Shown piece after piece: positions 44,398 to 53,290 of a DNA stretch of 64,000 nt (positions are counted from its first letter, which is position 1; each line of letters begins with the position of its first letter). The stretch covers positions 310,001 through 374,000 of the forward strand of contig CAZGZC010000001.1 of assembly GCA_964529685.1 (NCBI GenBank). The letters are read 5' to 3'. Under the pieces are notes generated by a model. The model had not been told where the DNA came from, did not search any database, and saw nothing but the letters and a program-made list of their open reading frames with translations. The DNA comes from JALQUO01 sp964529685 (GTDB taxonomy: Bacteria; Pseudomonadota; Alphaproteobacteria; Rickettsiales; Midichloriaceae). The position numbers were made by a program, and so were the translations under genes.

Positions 44398-46542
44398 ATG
44401 ACATTCGATAGAGATAATGATAGAGAATCTTTGAAAAAAACCAAAATGATCTTCTCATTGCTGAAAAATAAAATTACAAATCAAGAAATTACTCATCTAA
44501 TAGATGAGCTACAAGAAAAATATATAGAACTTGAAAAATTGATCAAGCAACTTGATGAGTATGATATTGCTTACTATATCGAGAATAAATCTATTATTGA
44601 GGATGTTCAATATGACTCATTAAAGATAAAGATGCAACTAATGATTGCAGAAGTGATTGATAAAATCAATCATATAGAAGCACTTTCAAAAAATGACTCG
44701 GATAAATCTTCAATAAAAAAAAGTTTCTCTCAAATAAAAAGAGAGCTTAAAAAACGAGCATGTAAGGTTGGAGTTAAGCCAGGTAGAAAGTTCAAGAAAG
44801 TTAAACATAGACGTCCTATGCTGTCTCTCAGCAATTGCTTTAGTAAAGAGGATATAGCTCTGTTTATGAACAGGCTTGGTAATGTAGATAAACTCACGTG
44901 TGAGTTAAAAATAGATGGAATATCATTTAGTGCTCTTTATGAAAATGGTCAGTTACAACTAGCGCTAACTAGAGGAGATGGTAAGATAGGTGAAGATATA
45001 ACTTTAAATATAAAACAGATAAAAGACTTACCATATGAGATATCTTATAAAGGAAGTCTCGAGGTGAGGGGTGAGATATATATAGATAAGGAAACATTTG
45101 TACAGCTAAGTGATTTTGCTACAGCTAGAAATGCTGCATCTGGATCTGTTCGGCAGCTTGATCCGCTTGTAACTAGAGAAAGAAATCTAAAATATTTTAT
45201 TTGGGATGCTGATTTTCCAGACATGGATTCACACTATGCAAGGATGCTTTGTGCTGAAGAGCTAGGGTTTTCAGTTAATGAATATAAATCAATTGCAAGT
45301 AATCTCTCAGAAATGATTTCTTTCTATGAAAAAGTCGCACTTATAAGATCAAATTTAGATTTTGATATAGATGGTGTTGTATATAAAGTAGATGATAGAG
45401 CTGAGCAAGAAAACCTAGGATGTACAGCTAGTTCGCCTAGATGGGCTACCGCTTATAAATTTCCTGCAGCAGAAGCAATTACTCACATAATAGATATAGT
45501 AATTCAGGTAGGTAAAAGCGGGGTACTAACTCCTGTTGCAATTCTTGAACCAATAAATATCGGTGGTGCTCTAATTAGTAGAACAACACTCCATAATGCT
45601 GCAGAAATAAAAAGACATGGTTATAGTATTGGAGATTTAGTCAAAATTGTCAGATCTGGAGATGTCATCCCTAAAATCACAGGGATAGTTACAAAAGGTA
45701 ATGGGGATCAATTTGTAATGCCAATGCAATGCCAGATATGTAATTCACAAGTGATTGATGATGAAACGTTTACACATAAGCTATGTAGTGGTGGTTGGGT
45801 CTGTAAAGGACAGATGATAGGACGCCTCAAGCATTTTACCTCCAGGGATACATTTAATATAGTTGGTTTAGGACATAAGCAAATAGAATACTTTGTAGCA
45901 AATGACAAAATAAAAACCTTTTCAGATATATTTAGATTAGAAAATAATAACTATTTAGATCCATTACAGAATAAGCATGGCTGGGGAAGAAAATCTGTAT
46001 CAGAACTATTTCAATCAATTTCTAGTTGTAAAAAAATAGAATTTCATAAATTTCTTTATAGCTTATCAATACCTCATGTTGGGTCAGAAACAGCTCTATT
46101 GCTTGCTAAAAAATTCATAAACTATGCAAATTTAATTAAAGCAATAAATAGACCAAAAGCAGCTGAAACACTACAATCAATAAATGGTATAGGGAGTCAA
46201 ATAGCTGAGTCAGTTATTAAATTCTTGAGAGATGAATGCAATCTAGAAATTATTTCAGATCTCCTTAATTACATAGAAGTGATCCAACATGAAGAAACAA
46301 TTATCAGTAAAACCTTTGCCTTTACTGGTACACTTACAACAATAACTCGTTCTCGAGCTGAGGAACTTGTAATCAAGATAGGAGATAGATTTTCTAATTC
46401 AATAACAAAAAAAGTACATTATTTAGTGATCGGTGATAAACCAAGTAGCTCTAAGATTTACCAAGCTAAGAAATTAAATATTCAACTTTTGAGTCAAAAA
46501 GAATTCTTAGAAAGAATTAATTTTTATAAATTTTCTTCTTGA
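44398..46542 (+). CDS. ligA: NAD-dependent DNA ligase
   Basis: A 714-residue LigA. The N-terminal Ia domain (AYYIENKSIIEDVQYDSL) binds NMN, and adenylation lysine is in CELKIDGISFSAL. RGEIY, the nucleotide-binding SPRWATAYKFPA and VGKSGVLTPVA follow. A zinc finger has CQICNS and, later, LCSGGWVCKG. Helix-hairpin-helix repeats (SINGIGSQIAESV) and a C-terminal BRCT domain (FAFTGTLTTITRSRAEEL) complete it. A linker of charged residues (about 85-140) makes it slightly longer than usual. Its 3' end overlaps coq9 by 26 bp in the opposite direction. Confidence 0.97.
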   Translation: MTFDRDNDRESLKKTKMIFSLLKNKITNQEITHLIDELQEKYIELEKLIKQLDEYDIAYYIENKSIIEDVQYDSLKIKMQLMIAEVIDKINHIEALSKNDSDKSSIKKSFSQIKRELKKRACKVGVKPGRKFKKVKHRRPMLSLSNCFSKEDIALFMNRLGNVDKLTCELKIDGISFSALYENGQLQLALTRGDGKIGEDITLNIKQIKDLPYEISYKGSLEVRGEIYIDKETFVQLSDFATARNAASGSVRQLDPLVTRERNLKYFIWDADFPDMDSHYARMLCAEELGFSVNEYKSIASNLSEMISFYEKVALIRSNLDFDIDGVVYKVDDRAEQENLGCTASSPRWATAYKFPAAEAITHIIDIVIQVGKSGVLTPVAILEPINIGGALISRTTLHNAAEIKRHGYSIGDLVKIVRSGDVIPKITGIVTKGNGDQFVMPMQCQICNSQVIDDETFTHKLCSGGWVCKGQMIGRLKHFTSRDTFNIVGLGHKQIEYFVANDKIKTFSDIFRLENNNYLDPLQNKHGWGRKSVSELFQSISSCKKIEFHKFLYSLSIPHVGSETALLLAKKFINYANLIKAINRPKAAETLQSINGIGSQIAESVIKFLRDECNLEIISDLLNYIEVIQHEETIISKTFAFTGTLTTITRSRAEELVIKIGDRFSNSITKKVHYLVIGDKPSSSKIYQAKKLNIQLLSQKEFLERINFYKFSS

Positions 46543-47071
46543 TCTGAGTTATTTTACCAACAATCTTTAGTTGGTTTTTTATGTACTTTTCCATATCTTC
46601 TGCTGAAAGGTCTTTTTTGAAATGTAGAAGGCAATTGCTGTAAATACCAGCTAGAATTATTCTTCTCGTATAGTAATCAAAGCCACTCGATTTGTGATTA
46701 ATGTTATTCCAGATGAGATCTGCAGTTTTCGCCACATGAGAAAGTTGATAGGTTAGGCAGCACTTCATATTTAAAACTTTTAAGGCTACATCTTTTTTTT
46801 CATTAAGAAACTTAAAGCGGCTTAATAAGAATTTTGCAACCTGGAGATGAATCGGTAATTTATGAAACTCTTCGTTAACTATAGATAACATATCATTATC
46901 AACCATTTCAAAAAAGTAATCTGCAAGATTTTCTATTCCTCTCGGGAAAATGATTGTAAATTTTTCTTCAGTTAAATCTAATTCATTACAAATAACTTCT
47001 ATAAGTTTTTCATCCCAATGAAAAGATTGATTTATAACAACTTGAAGAATTTGTTCTTCTAAATTTTTCAT
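46517..47071 (-). CDS. COQ9-family ubiquinone biosynthesis protein
   Basis: A 184-residue lipid-binding COQ9/TetR-fold protein supporting ubiquinone synthesis. The N-terminus (HWDEKLIEVICNELDL, FPRGIENLADYF) and the block TADLIWNNINHKSSGFDYYTRRIILAGIYS are characteristic. It is the last gene of the rnhB operon, 1 bp after the methyltransferase, and contains the ligA terminator in its 3' end on the other strand. Confidence 0.88.
   Translation of the reverse strand: MKNLEEQILQVVINQSFHWDEKLIEVICNELDLTEEKFTIIFPRGIENLADYFFEMVDNDMLSIVNEEFHKLPIHLQVAKFLLSRFKFLNEKKDVALKVLNMKCCLTYQLSHVAKTADLIWNNINHKSSGFDYYTRRIILAGIYSNCLLHFKKDLSAEDMEKYIKNQLKIVGKITQIKKKIYKN
46556..46580 (+). terminator. Rho-independent terminator of ligA
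   Basis: ACCAAC (46556-46561) and GTTGGT (46570-46575) form a perfect six-pair stem with an eight-base loop, followed by a T run to 46580. It lies inside the coding end of the convergent coq9-like gene. Confidence 0.75.
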
Positions 47072-47072
47072 T

Positions 47073-48464
47073 TTAATCTAGCGATTTTGCAATTATAAAT
47101 CTACCTCTCTCAACCTGCATTATATATTCAAGTCTTGTAAGAGGCACTAATTGTCCGTTTGAAGGCTTCAATAACCAAAATCTAAAACCATTATCCAGGA
47201 GATTTTGTATAACATTTTGAATATTAACATACTTTGCTATCTGATATTTTGACCAGGTAGTTATAATTTTGATTTTTGGTGAATTAGCGATAATATTTTT
47301 TGCTCCAAGTATTATACTCAACTCATAACCATTAGCATTGATATTTATCATAGATATATTCGTTACATTAGTAAGTACCGAGTCAAGAGTTCTTGTGTTA
47401 GCAATTTCATGACTTACCTCTTCAGAGTAGATATTATCTTGTTGTAAAACTATATTTGTTACACCGAAATTACTCCTCTTGTGATGATCATTTGTATCAA
47501 TCATAACTTTGCTATCTTCTGAAAAGAGGAGTGTATTAAAAGTTTGCACATTTTTAAGTCTATTGATAAGGATGGAACTATCAAGAAGCTCATGCATGTA
47601 CTTCCTAGCTTCAAATGAATAAACTTTTCCTGTTTCACCAACGATTCTCGCTAAATATAAAGTGTGATAACCGAAGCCAGCGCCAATATCTATAACTTTC
47701 TCGCCTTGTTTGAGGTAATGGTACATAATGTTGCTGATTTGCCCATCGATGTAACCCTGTTCAATGACTTTTTTACCATTTTCACTTACAACACTTGTAT
47801 CTATCAAAATTTTATCTCCTGAATAAGCTTGCCGCAGTATTATATCTGTATTTACACATAGTTCTGTTGAGCGAACTAGGTGAAAATAATGATAAGAACC
47901 TAATACAAGTAAAGCAAGATTTACTAATATTAAAGAATAAACAAGAAATCTTTTTAATACACTTGTTTCTTTAATATTAGGAATAGATTTGTCAGCTTTT
48001 TGCATTCTAACTATCTTTTTACCAAGTCCCCACATGCGAATATGCTCAGGTGGCTTAGGTGGTCTTGGTTTATCCTTTAGTTTACTTGTAAAGCTAGGTT
48101 TAACAGGCTTAGCTAGAACTGGAGCAGGAACATTAGCTTGCTCTTTTTTCTTCTTTTCGCGCTCCTCTTGATCTATTTCATCTATTAATTCTTTAAGCCA
48201 ATCAAAGTTATCATCTTCTTTTTTTTCTTCTTTTTTTTCTTCTTGTGTATCTTCTGATTTAGGTTCTGATTGGCCACTATTTGGCTTGGATGGACTCGTA
48301 TTATCATCAAAAAGGGAATTGAGAAAATCATCATCAAAAGAATCTTTTTTCTCTTCTTGAGCAGGGGTAGAAGATTGATTTTTATTTTTAGAATCATCAT
48401 TAAAAAGCTCATCAAAGAGTCTATCAAATTCTTCTTGCTCTTTCTTCTTTTTGTCTTCAGTCAT
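47073..48464 (-). CDS. Membrane-anchored FkbM-like methyltransferase with disordered N-terminus
   Basis: A 463-residue protein. Residues 1-140 are a low-complexity, Lys/Glu/Asp/Pro region, presumably disordered and cytoplasmic. A single membrane helix follows at about 172-190. The rest (200-463) is an SAM methyltransferase-like fold with motif I at 257-265 (VIDIGAGFG), FEARKYM, and the FkbM-type acidic TLDSVLTNVTN..MININANGYEL block. Orientation would put the methyltransferase domain outside the inner membrane if the N-terminus stays in, which is odd for an SAM enzyme. An enzymatically inactive or structural role is thus possible. It lies 1 bp from both neighbours. Confidence 0.75.
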   Translation of the reverse strand: MTEDKKKKEQEEFDRLFDELFNDDSKNKNQSSTPAQEEKKDSFDDDFLNSLFDDNTSPSKPNSGQSEPKSEDTQEEKKEEKKEDDNFDWLKELIDEIDQEEREKKKKEQANVPAPVLAKPVKPSFTSKLKDKPRPPKPPEHIRMWGLGKKIVRMQKADKSIPNIKETSVLKRFLVYSLILVNLALLVLGSYHYFHLVRSTELCVNTDIILRQAYSGDKILIDTSVVSENGKKVIEQGYIDGQISNIMYHYLKQGEKVIDIGAGFGYHTLYLARIVGETGKVYSFEARKYMHELLDSSILINRLKNVQTFNTLLFSEDSKVMIDTNDHHKRSNFGVTNIVLQQDNIYSEEVSHEIANTRTLDSVLTNVTNISMININANGYELSIILGAKNIIANSPKIKIITTWSKYQIAKYVNIQNVIQNLLDNGFRFWLLKPSNGQLVPLTRLEYIMQVERGRFIIAKSLD

Positions 48465-48465
48465 A

Positions 48466-49056
48466 TTAATTTACACCTCTTCTAATATCAGTCTTGAGAA
48501 TGATATAATTTATAACCTTCTCTACTCCTTTTGCATTTCTTGCTATATATAGAGCCCTATCCATCTCATTTTGGTTCTGAGCTATACCTAAAATGTACAC
48601 CACATTGTTATTTACAGAAATTTTATAATTGGTAGAAATTAGCTTTTTCTCAATTAGTAATCTACCGTCAATTGCTTTCTCTATTAATGTATCATTTGCT
48701 GAGTGCTTCATAGATTTTAGTTCCACTTTAAGCTCATTTATAACCTCTCTTACGCCTTTTGTAGACCAAGCTGTTTTAACTGCATCATCGATACATTCCC
48801 TAGAAGCAACACTACCTGTAAGCATTACCCTGCCTTCAAGCACATTGACTGTAATTGATAGAAACATATGACCGTTAGCTTTCTGTGCAAAATCGCTATT
48901 GATTTTACTTGAGATCATTTTATCATCTATCATTTTGCCTACTGATCTTTCATCAGAAACAAACACCGCCGCACCAGCAACAGACAATGGCAAGATTCCT
49001 GCACAACCATTTAAAACTTGTTGAAGAAGGATAAGGGAAATAAATTTTTTCAACAT
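48466..49056 (-). CDS. Outer-membrane BON-domain lipoprotein
   Basis: A 196-residue lipoprotein with lipobox LNGC at residues 15-18 and two BON domains: ISSKINSDFAQ..VNVLEGRVMLTGSVAS..VREVINELKVE and the second, ending KGVEKVINYIILK. Resembles DolP/OsmY, which support envelope integrity. It is separated by 3 bp from the DnaJ-type gene and 1 bp from the methyltransferase gene. Confidence 0.85.
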   Translation of the reverse strand: MLKKFISLILLQQVLNGCAGILPLSVAGAAVFVSDERSVGKMIDDKMISSKINSDFAQKANGHMFLSITVNVLEGRVMLTGSVASRECIDDAVKTAWSTKGVREVINELKVELKSMKHSANDTLIEKAIDGRLLIEKKLISTNYKISVNNNVVYILGIAQNQNEMDRALYIARNAKGVEKVINYIILKTDIRRGVN

Positions 49057-49059
49057 TTT

Positions 49060-49428
49060 CTATTGTTTCTTAATTAAAATTTCTTTAGCTTGAATAACTT
49101 TTGCAGCTATATACTCTGAACCTCCCTTATCTGGATGATTTATCAACATCAATTTTTTAAAAGCTTTTATCACCTCATCATTACTTGCATTATGTTTTAC
49201 ACCTAGAACTCTTCTTGCTTCATCATCAGACATGTGATTGCTATTATTTTTCTGCCTATTGCTGCTATACCTTCTTCTTTCTCTTCCATCAATCTTATCA
49301 CACATATCTTGTAAAGCACTTATGACTGTAGGTATAAACTTGCTCAAACAAATTCTAAATTTACCTGTCTTAATACTATTTTTATAAAAGTAGTAGACGA
49401 TAAAAATCGTTAATAATAGATTAAACAT
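49060..49428 (-). CDS. Membrane-anchored J-domain protein
   Basis: A 122-residue protein starting at ATG 49428 (MFNLLLTIFIVYYFY), directly after the rnhB stop. It has one N-terminal membrane helix, a basic linker and a C-terminal J domain (DEARRVLGVKHNASNDEVIKAFKKLMLINHPDKGG) with the HPD motif that stimulates Hsp70 ATPase. Size and order match alphaproteobacterial relatives of mitochondrial Tim14/Pam18. It probably recruits DnaK to the membrane. Confidence 0.85.
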   Translation of the reverse strand: MFNLLLTIFIVYYFYKNSIKTGKFRICLSKFIPTVISALQDMCDKIDGRERRRYSSNRQKNNSNHMSDDEARRVLGVKHNASNDEVIKAFKKLMLINHPDKGGSEYIAAKVIQAKEILIKKQ

Positions 49429-49429
49429 T

Positions 49430-50029
49430 TTAAAAGTTCTTACAAAAGGATTTTCTATGATGAGATGAGACTCCATATTTTTTTATTGCAGATACGTGTT
49501 CAGCACTGCCATAACCTTTATTCCTTTTCCAATTATAGCATGCAAATTCATCATCTTCTGCTAACTCATCCATTGTTTTATCACGGAAGATTTTTGCAAT
49601 GATTGATGCCGCACCTATATTGTAGCATTTTTCATCTCCTTTCACTATAGTTTTAACAGGAAAGTCAAAAGGATTTATTTTGCCATCAATTAATACTATG
49701 TCTGATTTTATATCAACTGTATCTAATGCAATCTTCATAGCTTTGTTTGTACTAGCTGATATACCGATTCTATCTATCTCGTCAGGCTCTACTATGCCTA
49801 ATCCATAATATAGCAGTTTATTATCAACCATTTCCATTAATATTTTATTAATAATTTCACGCTTTTTAATTGATAATTTTTTAGAGTCATTAACACCTAT
49901 ATCAGATAAAATTTCAAGTGTAATGTGTTTATTAAACCAAAGAGCAGATGCAACAACTGGTCCTGCTATAGCTCCTTTGCCAACTTCATCAATACCAATA
50001 GAACCAGATATAAAGAATTTTTCAGACAT
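49430..50029 (-). CDS. rnhB: Ribonuclease HII
   Basis: A 199-residue RNase HII, removing RNA from RNA-DNA hybrids. The active-site segment is GIDEVGKGAIAGPVVAS; the second acidic residue is in VLIDGK and the third in IFRDKTMDELA. The C-terminal NKGYGSAEHVSAIKKYGVSSHHRKSF is conserved. ATG 50029 is chosen over the TTG at 50056 since it gives the family N-terminus. It opens the five-gene minus-strand operon ending with coq9. Confidence 0.93.
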   Translation of the reverse strand: MSEKFFISGSIGIDEVGKGAIAGPVVASALWFNKHITLEILSDIGVNDSKKLSIKKREIINKILMEMVDNKLLYYGLGIVEPDEIDRIGISASTNKAMKIALDTVDIKSDIVLIDGKINPFDFPVKTIVKGDEKCYNIGAASIIAKIFRDKTMDELAEDDEFACYNWKRNKGYGSAEHVSAIKKYGVSSHHRKSFCKNF

Positions 50030-50090
50030 AGATTTTTTATTTAAAGTAGCAAACAATCCTGATATAATTAAGTGAAAAACACAAAATACA

Positions 50091-50378
50091 ATGTATATAA
50101 AAATATATAAGGAAAAAAAATCTGCAACTCAGTCTTGCTTACCAAGTAATGATTGGATATTAGAAGTTGTAAGTGATAAAGATGCTTTAAGCTGTAAGAA
50201 TGAGATGCACTGGAACTCTAGCTATGATTCTCTCAAGCAAATCAGAAAACTTAACTTTAAAAATAGAGAGAGTGCTGAGAAGTTTGCCGCCTCAATGGGA
50301 ATGGATATAGTATCTTTAGAAGATGAAAAAAAGAAAAAAATTAAAAGAAAGACATATCTGACAAACTATCAGGAATAG
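50091..50378 (+). CDS. NDUFS4-like complex I accessory subunit
   Basis: A 95-residue protein of the ETC complex I (NDUFS4/NuoS4-like) family, seen in alphaproteobacteria and mitochondria. The N-terminus MYIKIYKEKKSATQS and the block DWILEVVSDKDA..NEMHWNSSYDSLKQIR..NFKNRESAEKFAASMGMDI match. It ends in a basic tail. It is divergent from rnhB, and its 3' end overlaps the receiver gene at 50369 by 10 bp. Confidence 0.82.
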   Translation: MYIKIYKEKKSATQSCLPSNDWILEVVSDKDALSCKNEMHWNSSYDSLKQIRKLNFKNRESAEKFAASMGMDIVSLEDEKKKKIKRKTYLTNYQE

Positions 50379-50722
50379 AAATTTTTAAGCCATTTAGTTA
50401 GTTCTGTTATACTTAAAGGCTTTCTGAACCAAGCTTGTTTTTCATGAGTAGTTTCTTGTTTTTGCTCAGAGCTAACAACTGCTATTGGTTTATCAAATTT
50501 AGACATGGCAGAAATGACATCAGACCCCTTAAGAGTATTAGTTATATTCCAATCAGTGATAATGAGATCAGGAATTATAGATGTATTTAATAAGGCTGCA
50601 AACTCATTTTCATCTCTTGCTGTAAGGACATTTTTTACCCCTAGTTTAGATAAGATGAATTTTGTCATCTCAAGTGTTTTATCACAATCTTCCACTAAAA
50701 CTACTGTTTTTACCATCTTCAT
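50369..50722 (-). CDS. Single-domain response regulator (receiver only)
   Basis: A 117-residue CheY-like receiver domain. Acidic pocket VLVEDCDK, phospho-acceptor aspartate in LIITDWNIT and the lysine in WFRKPLS are present; there is no output domain. It overlaps the LolA-like gene by 4 bp. Partner unknown; the only histidine kinase in the window is at 6711. Role may be phosphorelay or flagellar control, but neither is shown. Confidence 0.88.
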   Translation of the reverse strand: MKMVKTVVLVEDCDKTLEMTKFILSKLGVKNVLTARDENEFAALLNTSIIPDLIITDWNITNTLKGSDVISAMSKFDKPIAVVSSEQKQETTHEKQAWFRKPLSITELTKWLKNFYS

Positions 50723-51315
50723 TCCATATCATAAAATTGTTTATCTCTTAAGCTGAACCGATCTACTGATAGTAGTAAATTATACTGTAAATCTTCCACA
50801 AAAACTACTGATTTAGTTATCTTCCCTGAAGTTATCTTCCCTGATGATATGCTAATTTTACTAAGATTATGTTGCATGAAATCTAAATCAAGTATTATTT
50901 CCTGATTATCTTTATCATCAATAGCTATTTTTATATTGATAATATCATCTTTTTCCTCACAATTAAAATTTTTAAAATCTTTTCTAAAGTCTATTTTATC
51001 TTTTGAGAGGAAGGTTAAAAAATTAGGATCTTGTTTAATTTTTGTCATTTCATCCAATTGATGATCATAATATATCACAACGCCAGCTTTTGATATGATG
51101 GATACTCTCTCAGGTGAATAGTAATCAATTTTCATCATACCTGGTTTCTTTATATATATTTTACCTGTTTTGGCATTGTTTTCTACAAATGAAAAAACAA
51201 TAGACTGACTATCATTCAGCTTAGATTCAATAGCTTTTATTTTCGTTAACGAGCAATGACTGTAGGTTTGAGAAGAAAGTAGAAAAGATATAAAAAACAA
51301 TACTAACTTATACAT
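50719..51315 (-). CDS. lolA: LolA-like outer-membrane lipoprotein carrier
   Basis: A 198-residue periplasmic carrier with signal peptide (MYKLVLFFISFLLSSQTYS). The LolA pattern is visible: FSFVENNAKTGKIYIKKPGMMKIDYYSP, then VVIYYDHQLDEMTKI, and a late INIKIAI..IILDLDF strand pair. It takes lipoproteins from LolCDE to the outer membrane. A duplicated 15-bp unit gives the peptide SGKITSGKIT near the C-terminus. It lies 2 bp after the efflux adaptor gene. Confidence 0.82.
   Translation of the reverse strand: MYKLVLFFISFLLSSQTYSHCSLTKIKAIESKLNDSQSIVFSFVENNAKTGKIYIKKPGMMKIDYYSPERVSIISKAGVVIYYDHQLDEMTKIKQDPNFLTFLSKDKIDFRKDFKNFNCEEKDDIINIKIAIDDKDNQEIILDLDFMQHNLSKISISSGKITSGKITKSVVFVEDLQYNLLLSVDRFSLRDKQFYDME
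50815..50844. repeat. Two tandem copies of a 15-bp unit in lolA
   Basis: AGTTATCTTCCCTGA occurs twice in a row and keeps the frame, encoding SGKIT twice. Confidence 0.85.
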
Positions 51316-51317
51316 AT

Positions 51318-52328
51318 TTATCCAGTCAACATTATATTTGCTTTGTCTGGCAATCCTAAAACCCAGACAGATTGATCATCCTCATCAAATATTGATACTT
51401 TAATCTCTTTTTTTATCTCTGTATCATCTATTATTCTGAGAGATAAATCACCATCTTTATCAATTAAAAGTGCGGATACTGGAATTTTATGTGATTTGCA
51501 ATCGCCTATCTTAACTTTAAGTTTTATAGCTTCTCCATCGCCTATATTAGCTTGATTAGCTCCTACTGCCTTAACTAAAAAAGTACCAGTATTTTCATCA
51601 GCTGAGCTTGAAATGAAGGTTATTTTCACTGGTGTTTTCATATTATGCGCTTCAATATAACCATCTTGACCATTTATTAACTCTTCTCTCTCATTTTGAG
51701 ATATATAAGCTTTTGCCTCAATATTACTTAAATTTATAAATGTACCAATTACATCTTTACCACTACCAAGTGTTGAGACTATATCGCCTTTATCTACAGA
51801 AATCGAATCAATCATTCCATCAAATGGGGCGATAATTGTTGAATTTGCTAACTCTGTTTCTAGTGCAGATAGCTGAGCTTGAGAAGCTTTTAAAGCAGTC
51901 TGTGCATTCTCTAAATCTAATACTGAGCCAAGATTTTCTTTCAAGAGTCTTGTAGCGGCTTCATACTTTAATTTAGCTTCTTTAACTGCATTCTTAGAAT
52001 GTTTTACGCTACTAAGCAGTGCACGGTTCTCAACTTGTACTATCTTGTCTCCTTGTTTCATCTTTGTTCCATCTGAAACAAATTTTGAGATTATAGTGCC
52101 ACTTACCTGTGAAACAAGTTTAATCTTATCATTTGCATAAGCTATAGCTGATAAAGATAGATATTTTGTTTTTGTTTCAGCAACTGAAGTGATAGTTTTG
52201 ACTTTAGATTGTTCTAAGATTTTTGCAGACTTATTGGTTGGATCTGATTTAAAAAATCCTGTTGACATCCACAATAAAATTCCTATAGATAGACCAAATA
52301 CAATTCTTAGTTTAATATTTTTTTGCAT
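51318..52328 (-). CDS. RND-type efflux membrane fusion protein (HlyD/AcrA family)
   Basis: A 336-residue periplasmic adaptor with one N-terminal membrane anchor (residues 8-25). It shows the lipoyl half-motifs VSGTIISKFVSDGTKMKQGD and IIAPFDGMIDSISVDKGDIV separated by a coiled-coil hairpin (SSVKHSKNAVKEAK to LSALETELAN), then beta-barrel segments. ATG 52328 is chosen over TTG 52340. No RND pump or TolC gene lies beside it. The operon adds a LolA-like protein and a receiver. Confidence 0.88.
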   Translation of the reverse strand: MQKNIKLRIVFGLSIGILLWMSTGFFKSDPTNKSAKILEQSKVKTITSVAETKTKYLSLSAIAYANDKIKLVSQVSGTIISKFVSDGTKMKQGDKIVQVENRALLSSVKHSKNAVKEAKLKYEAATRLLKENLGSVLDLENAQTALKASQAQLSALETELANSTIIAPFDGMIDSISVDKGDIVSTLGSGKDVIGTFINLSNIEAKAYISQNEREELINGQDGYIEAHNMKTPVKITFISSSADENTGTFLVKAVGANQANIGDGEAIKLKVKIGDCKSHKIPVSALLIDKDGDLSLRIIDDTEIKKEIKVSIFDEDDQSVWVLGLPDKANIMLTG

Positions 52329-52381
52329 TTTGCACAGCAATGATTAGTAATAATGATATCCTAACATCTAATAAAAGCAAT

Positions 52382-52801
52382 TCAAGCATTCTGTAAATAC
52401 CTTTTAGTACTAAACTCGTCAAGCAACATCATCTCTGATTTCTCTTCTTTTACTTTTTCTTCTTTAAGTATCTTATCTAATAGTTCTTGATGTTGTTCTT
52501 TATAGATGTTCTTATCAAGAATTTCTTCCATTAAGATTGATAATGCTTGAATAGCAGTATTGATATACTGCTTTTTTTGAGCCCGTTTATCAAGTTCATG
52601 TCTTATAAATTCACCACTGTTGAATCCGAGAAAAATAATATCTCTCAAAAGATTTAATTCTTTATTAAATGATTTTTCCATATCCAGTAGCTCAATCTCT
52701 AATGTCTCTATTAACTGTTCTAGATTGATTTTCTGTAATAAAAGTTCATCTAATTCTTTTCTTGCTATTGAAATTAATCTAAAGAATGTTTTTTTATTCA
52801 T
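52382..52801 (-). CDS. Coiled-coil protein, possibly FliJ-like
   Basis: A 139-residue all-helical protein of heptad pattern (DELLLQKINLEQLIETLEIE, ILKEEKVKEEKSEMMLLDEF). Length and pattern resemble alphaproteobacterial FliJ, the soluble stalk of the flagellar export ATPase, and flagellar genes are present elsewhere in the window. The resemblance is of general shape only. It lies 53 bp before the efflux adaptor gene on the same strand. Confidence 0.5.
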   Translation of the reverse strand: MNKKTFFRLISIARKELDELLLQKINLEQLIETLEIELLDMEKSFNKELNLLRDIIFLGFNSGEFIRHELDKRAQKKQYINTAIQALSILMEEILDKNIYKEQHQELLDKILKEEKVKEEKSEMMLLDEFSTKRYLQNA

Positions 52802-52843
52802 TTTTTCTTGTTATTATCAATCAAATAACTACATCAACATACA

Positions 52844-53290
52844 ATGAAATTTATAAAATTAATACTTATTTTTTTAGGATTATATCTAGTAAATGAGAGT
52901 GCTGCTGCAGAAATACAAATATTAACTTCACAAGAACTGATAGCTAAACTAAAAAAAAATGATGAAGAAAAAAAGATATTATTATTTTTTACATCTTGGT
53001 GTCCTTATTGCAAAAGTGTTATACATAGCGTTTTAGATAATAAAGCTCAATCAAAAGTAACATTGATATCTCTTGATAAAGATTATACGCAAATATTTAA
53101 TTTTGCAAAGATGATACCTGATAATATAAAAATCTATTGTTTAAGAAATTCAACAGAAATTGTATCTTTTCTCAATAATTTTGGTATAAAATATGGTGGT
53201 TCTATACCTTACATATCAATCTTAGATGAGGATAATAATCTCTTTAAAGACGATGTAAGTACGAGACAATTACAAAAATACTTAAGATGA
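52844..53290 (+). CDS. Exported thioredoxin-fold protein, CPYC active site
   Basis: A 148-residue protein with signal peptide (MKFIKLILIFLGLYLVNESAAA). The thioredoxin fold carries FFTSWCPYCKSV and the cis-proline loop GSIPYISIL. It acts as a periplasmic thiol-disulfide protein; CPYC is closer to oxidising or glutaredoxin-like sites than to TrxA. It overlaps its paralogue by 4 bp. Confidence 0.85.
   Translation: MKFIKLILIFLGLYLVNESAAAEIQILTSQELIAKLKKNDEEKKILLFFTSWCPYCKSVIHSVLDNKAQSKVTLISLDKDYTQIFNFAKMIPDNIKIYCLRNSTEIVSFLNNFGIKYGGSIPYISILDEDNNLFKDDVSTRQLQKYLR

Noticed and set aside
48185..48427. Lysine-rich 80-codon frame
   Set aside because: It is another frame of the acidic low-complexity N-terminus of the methyltransferase gene.
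52382..52801. Naming this coiled-coil gene fliJ
   Set aside because: The only support is length and heptad pattern, and no flagellar gene adjoins it.
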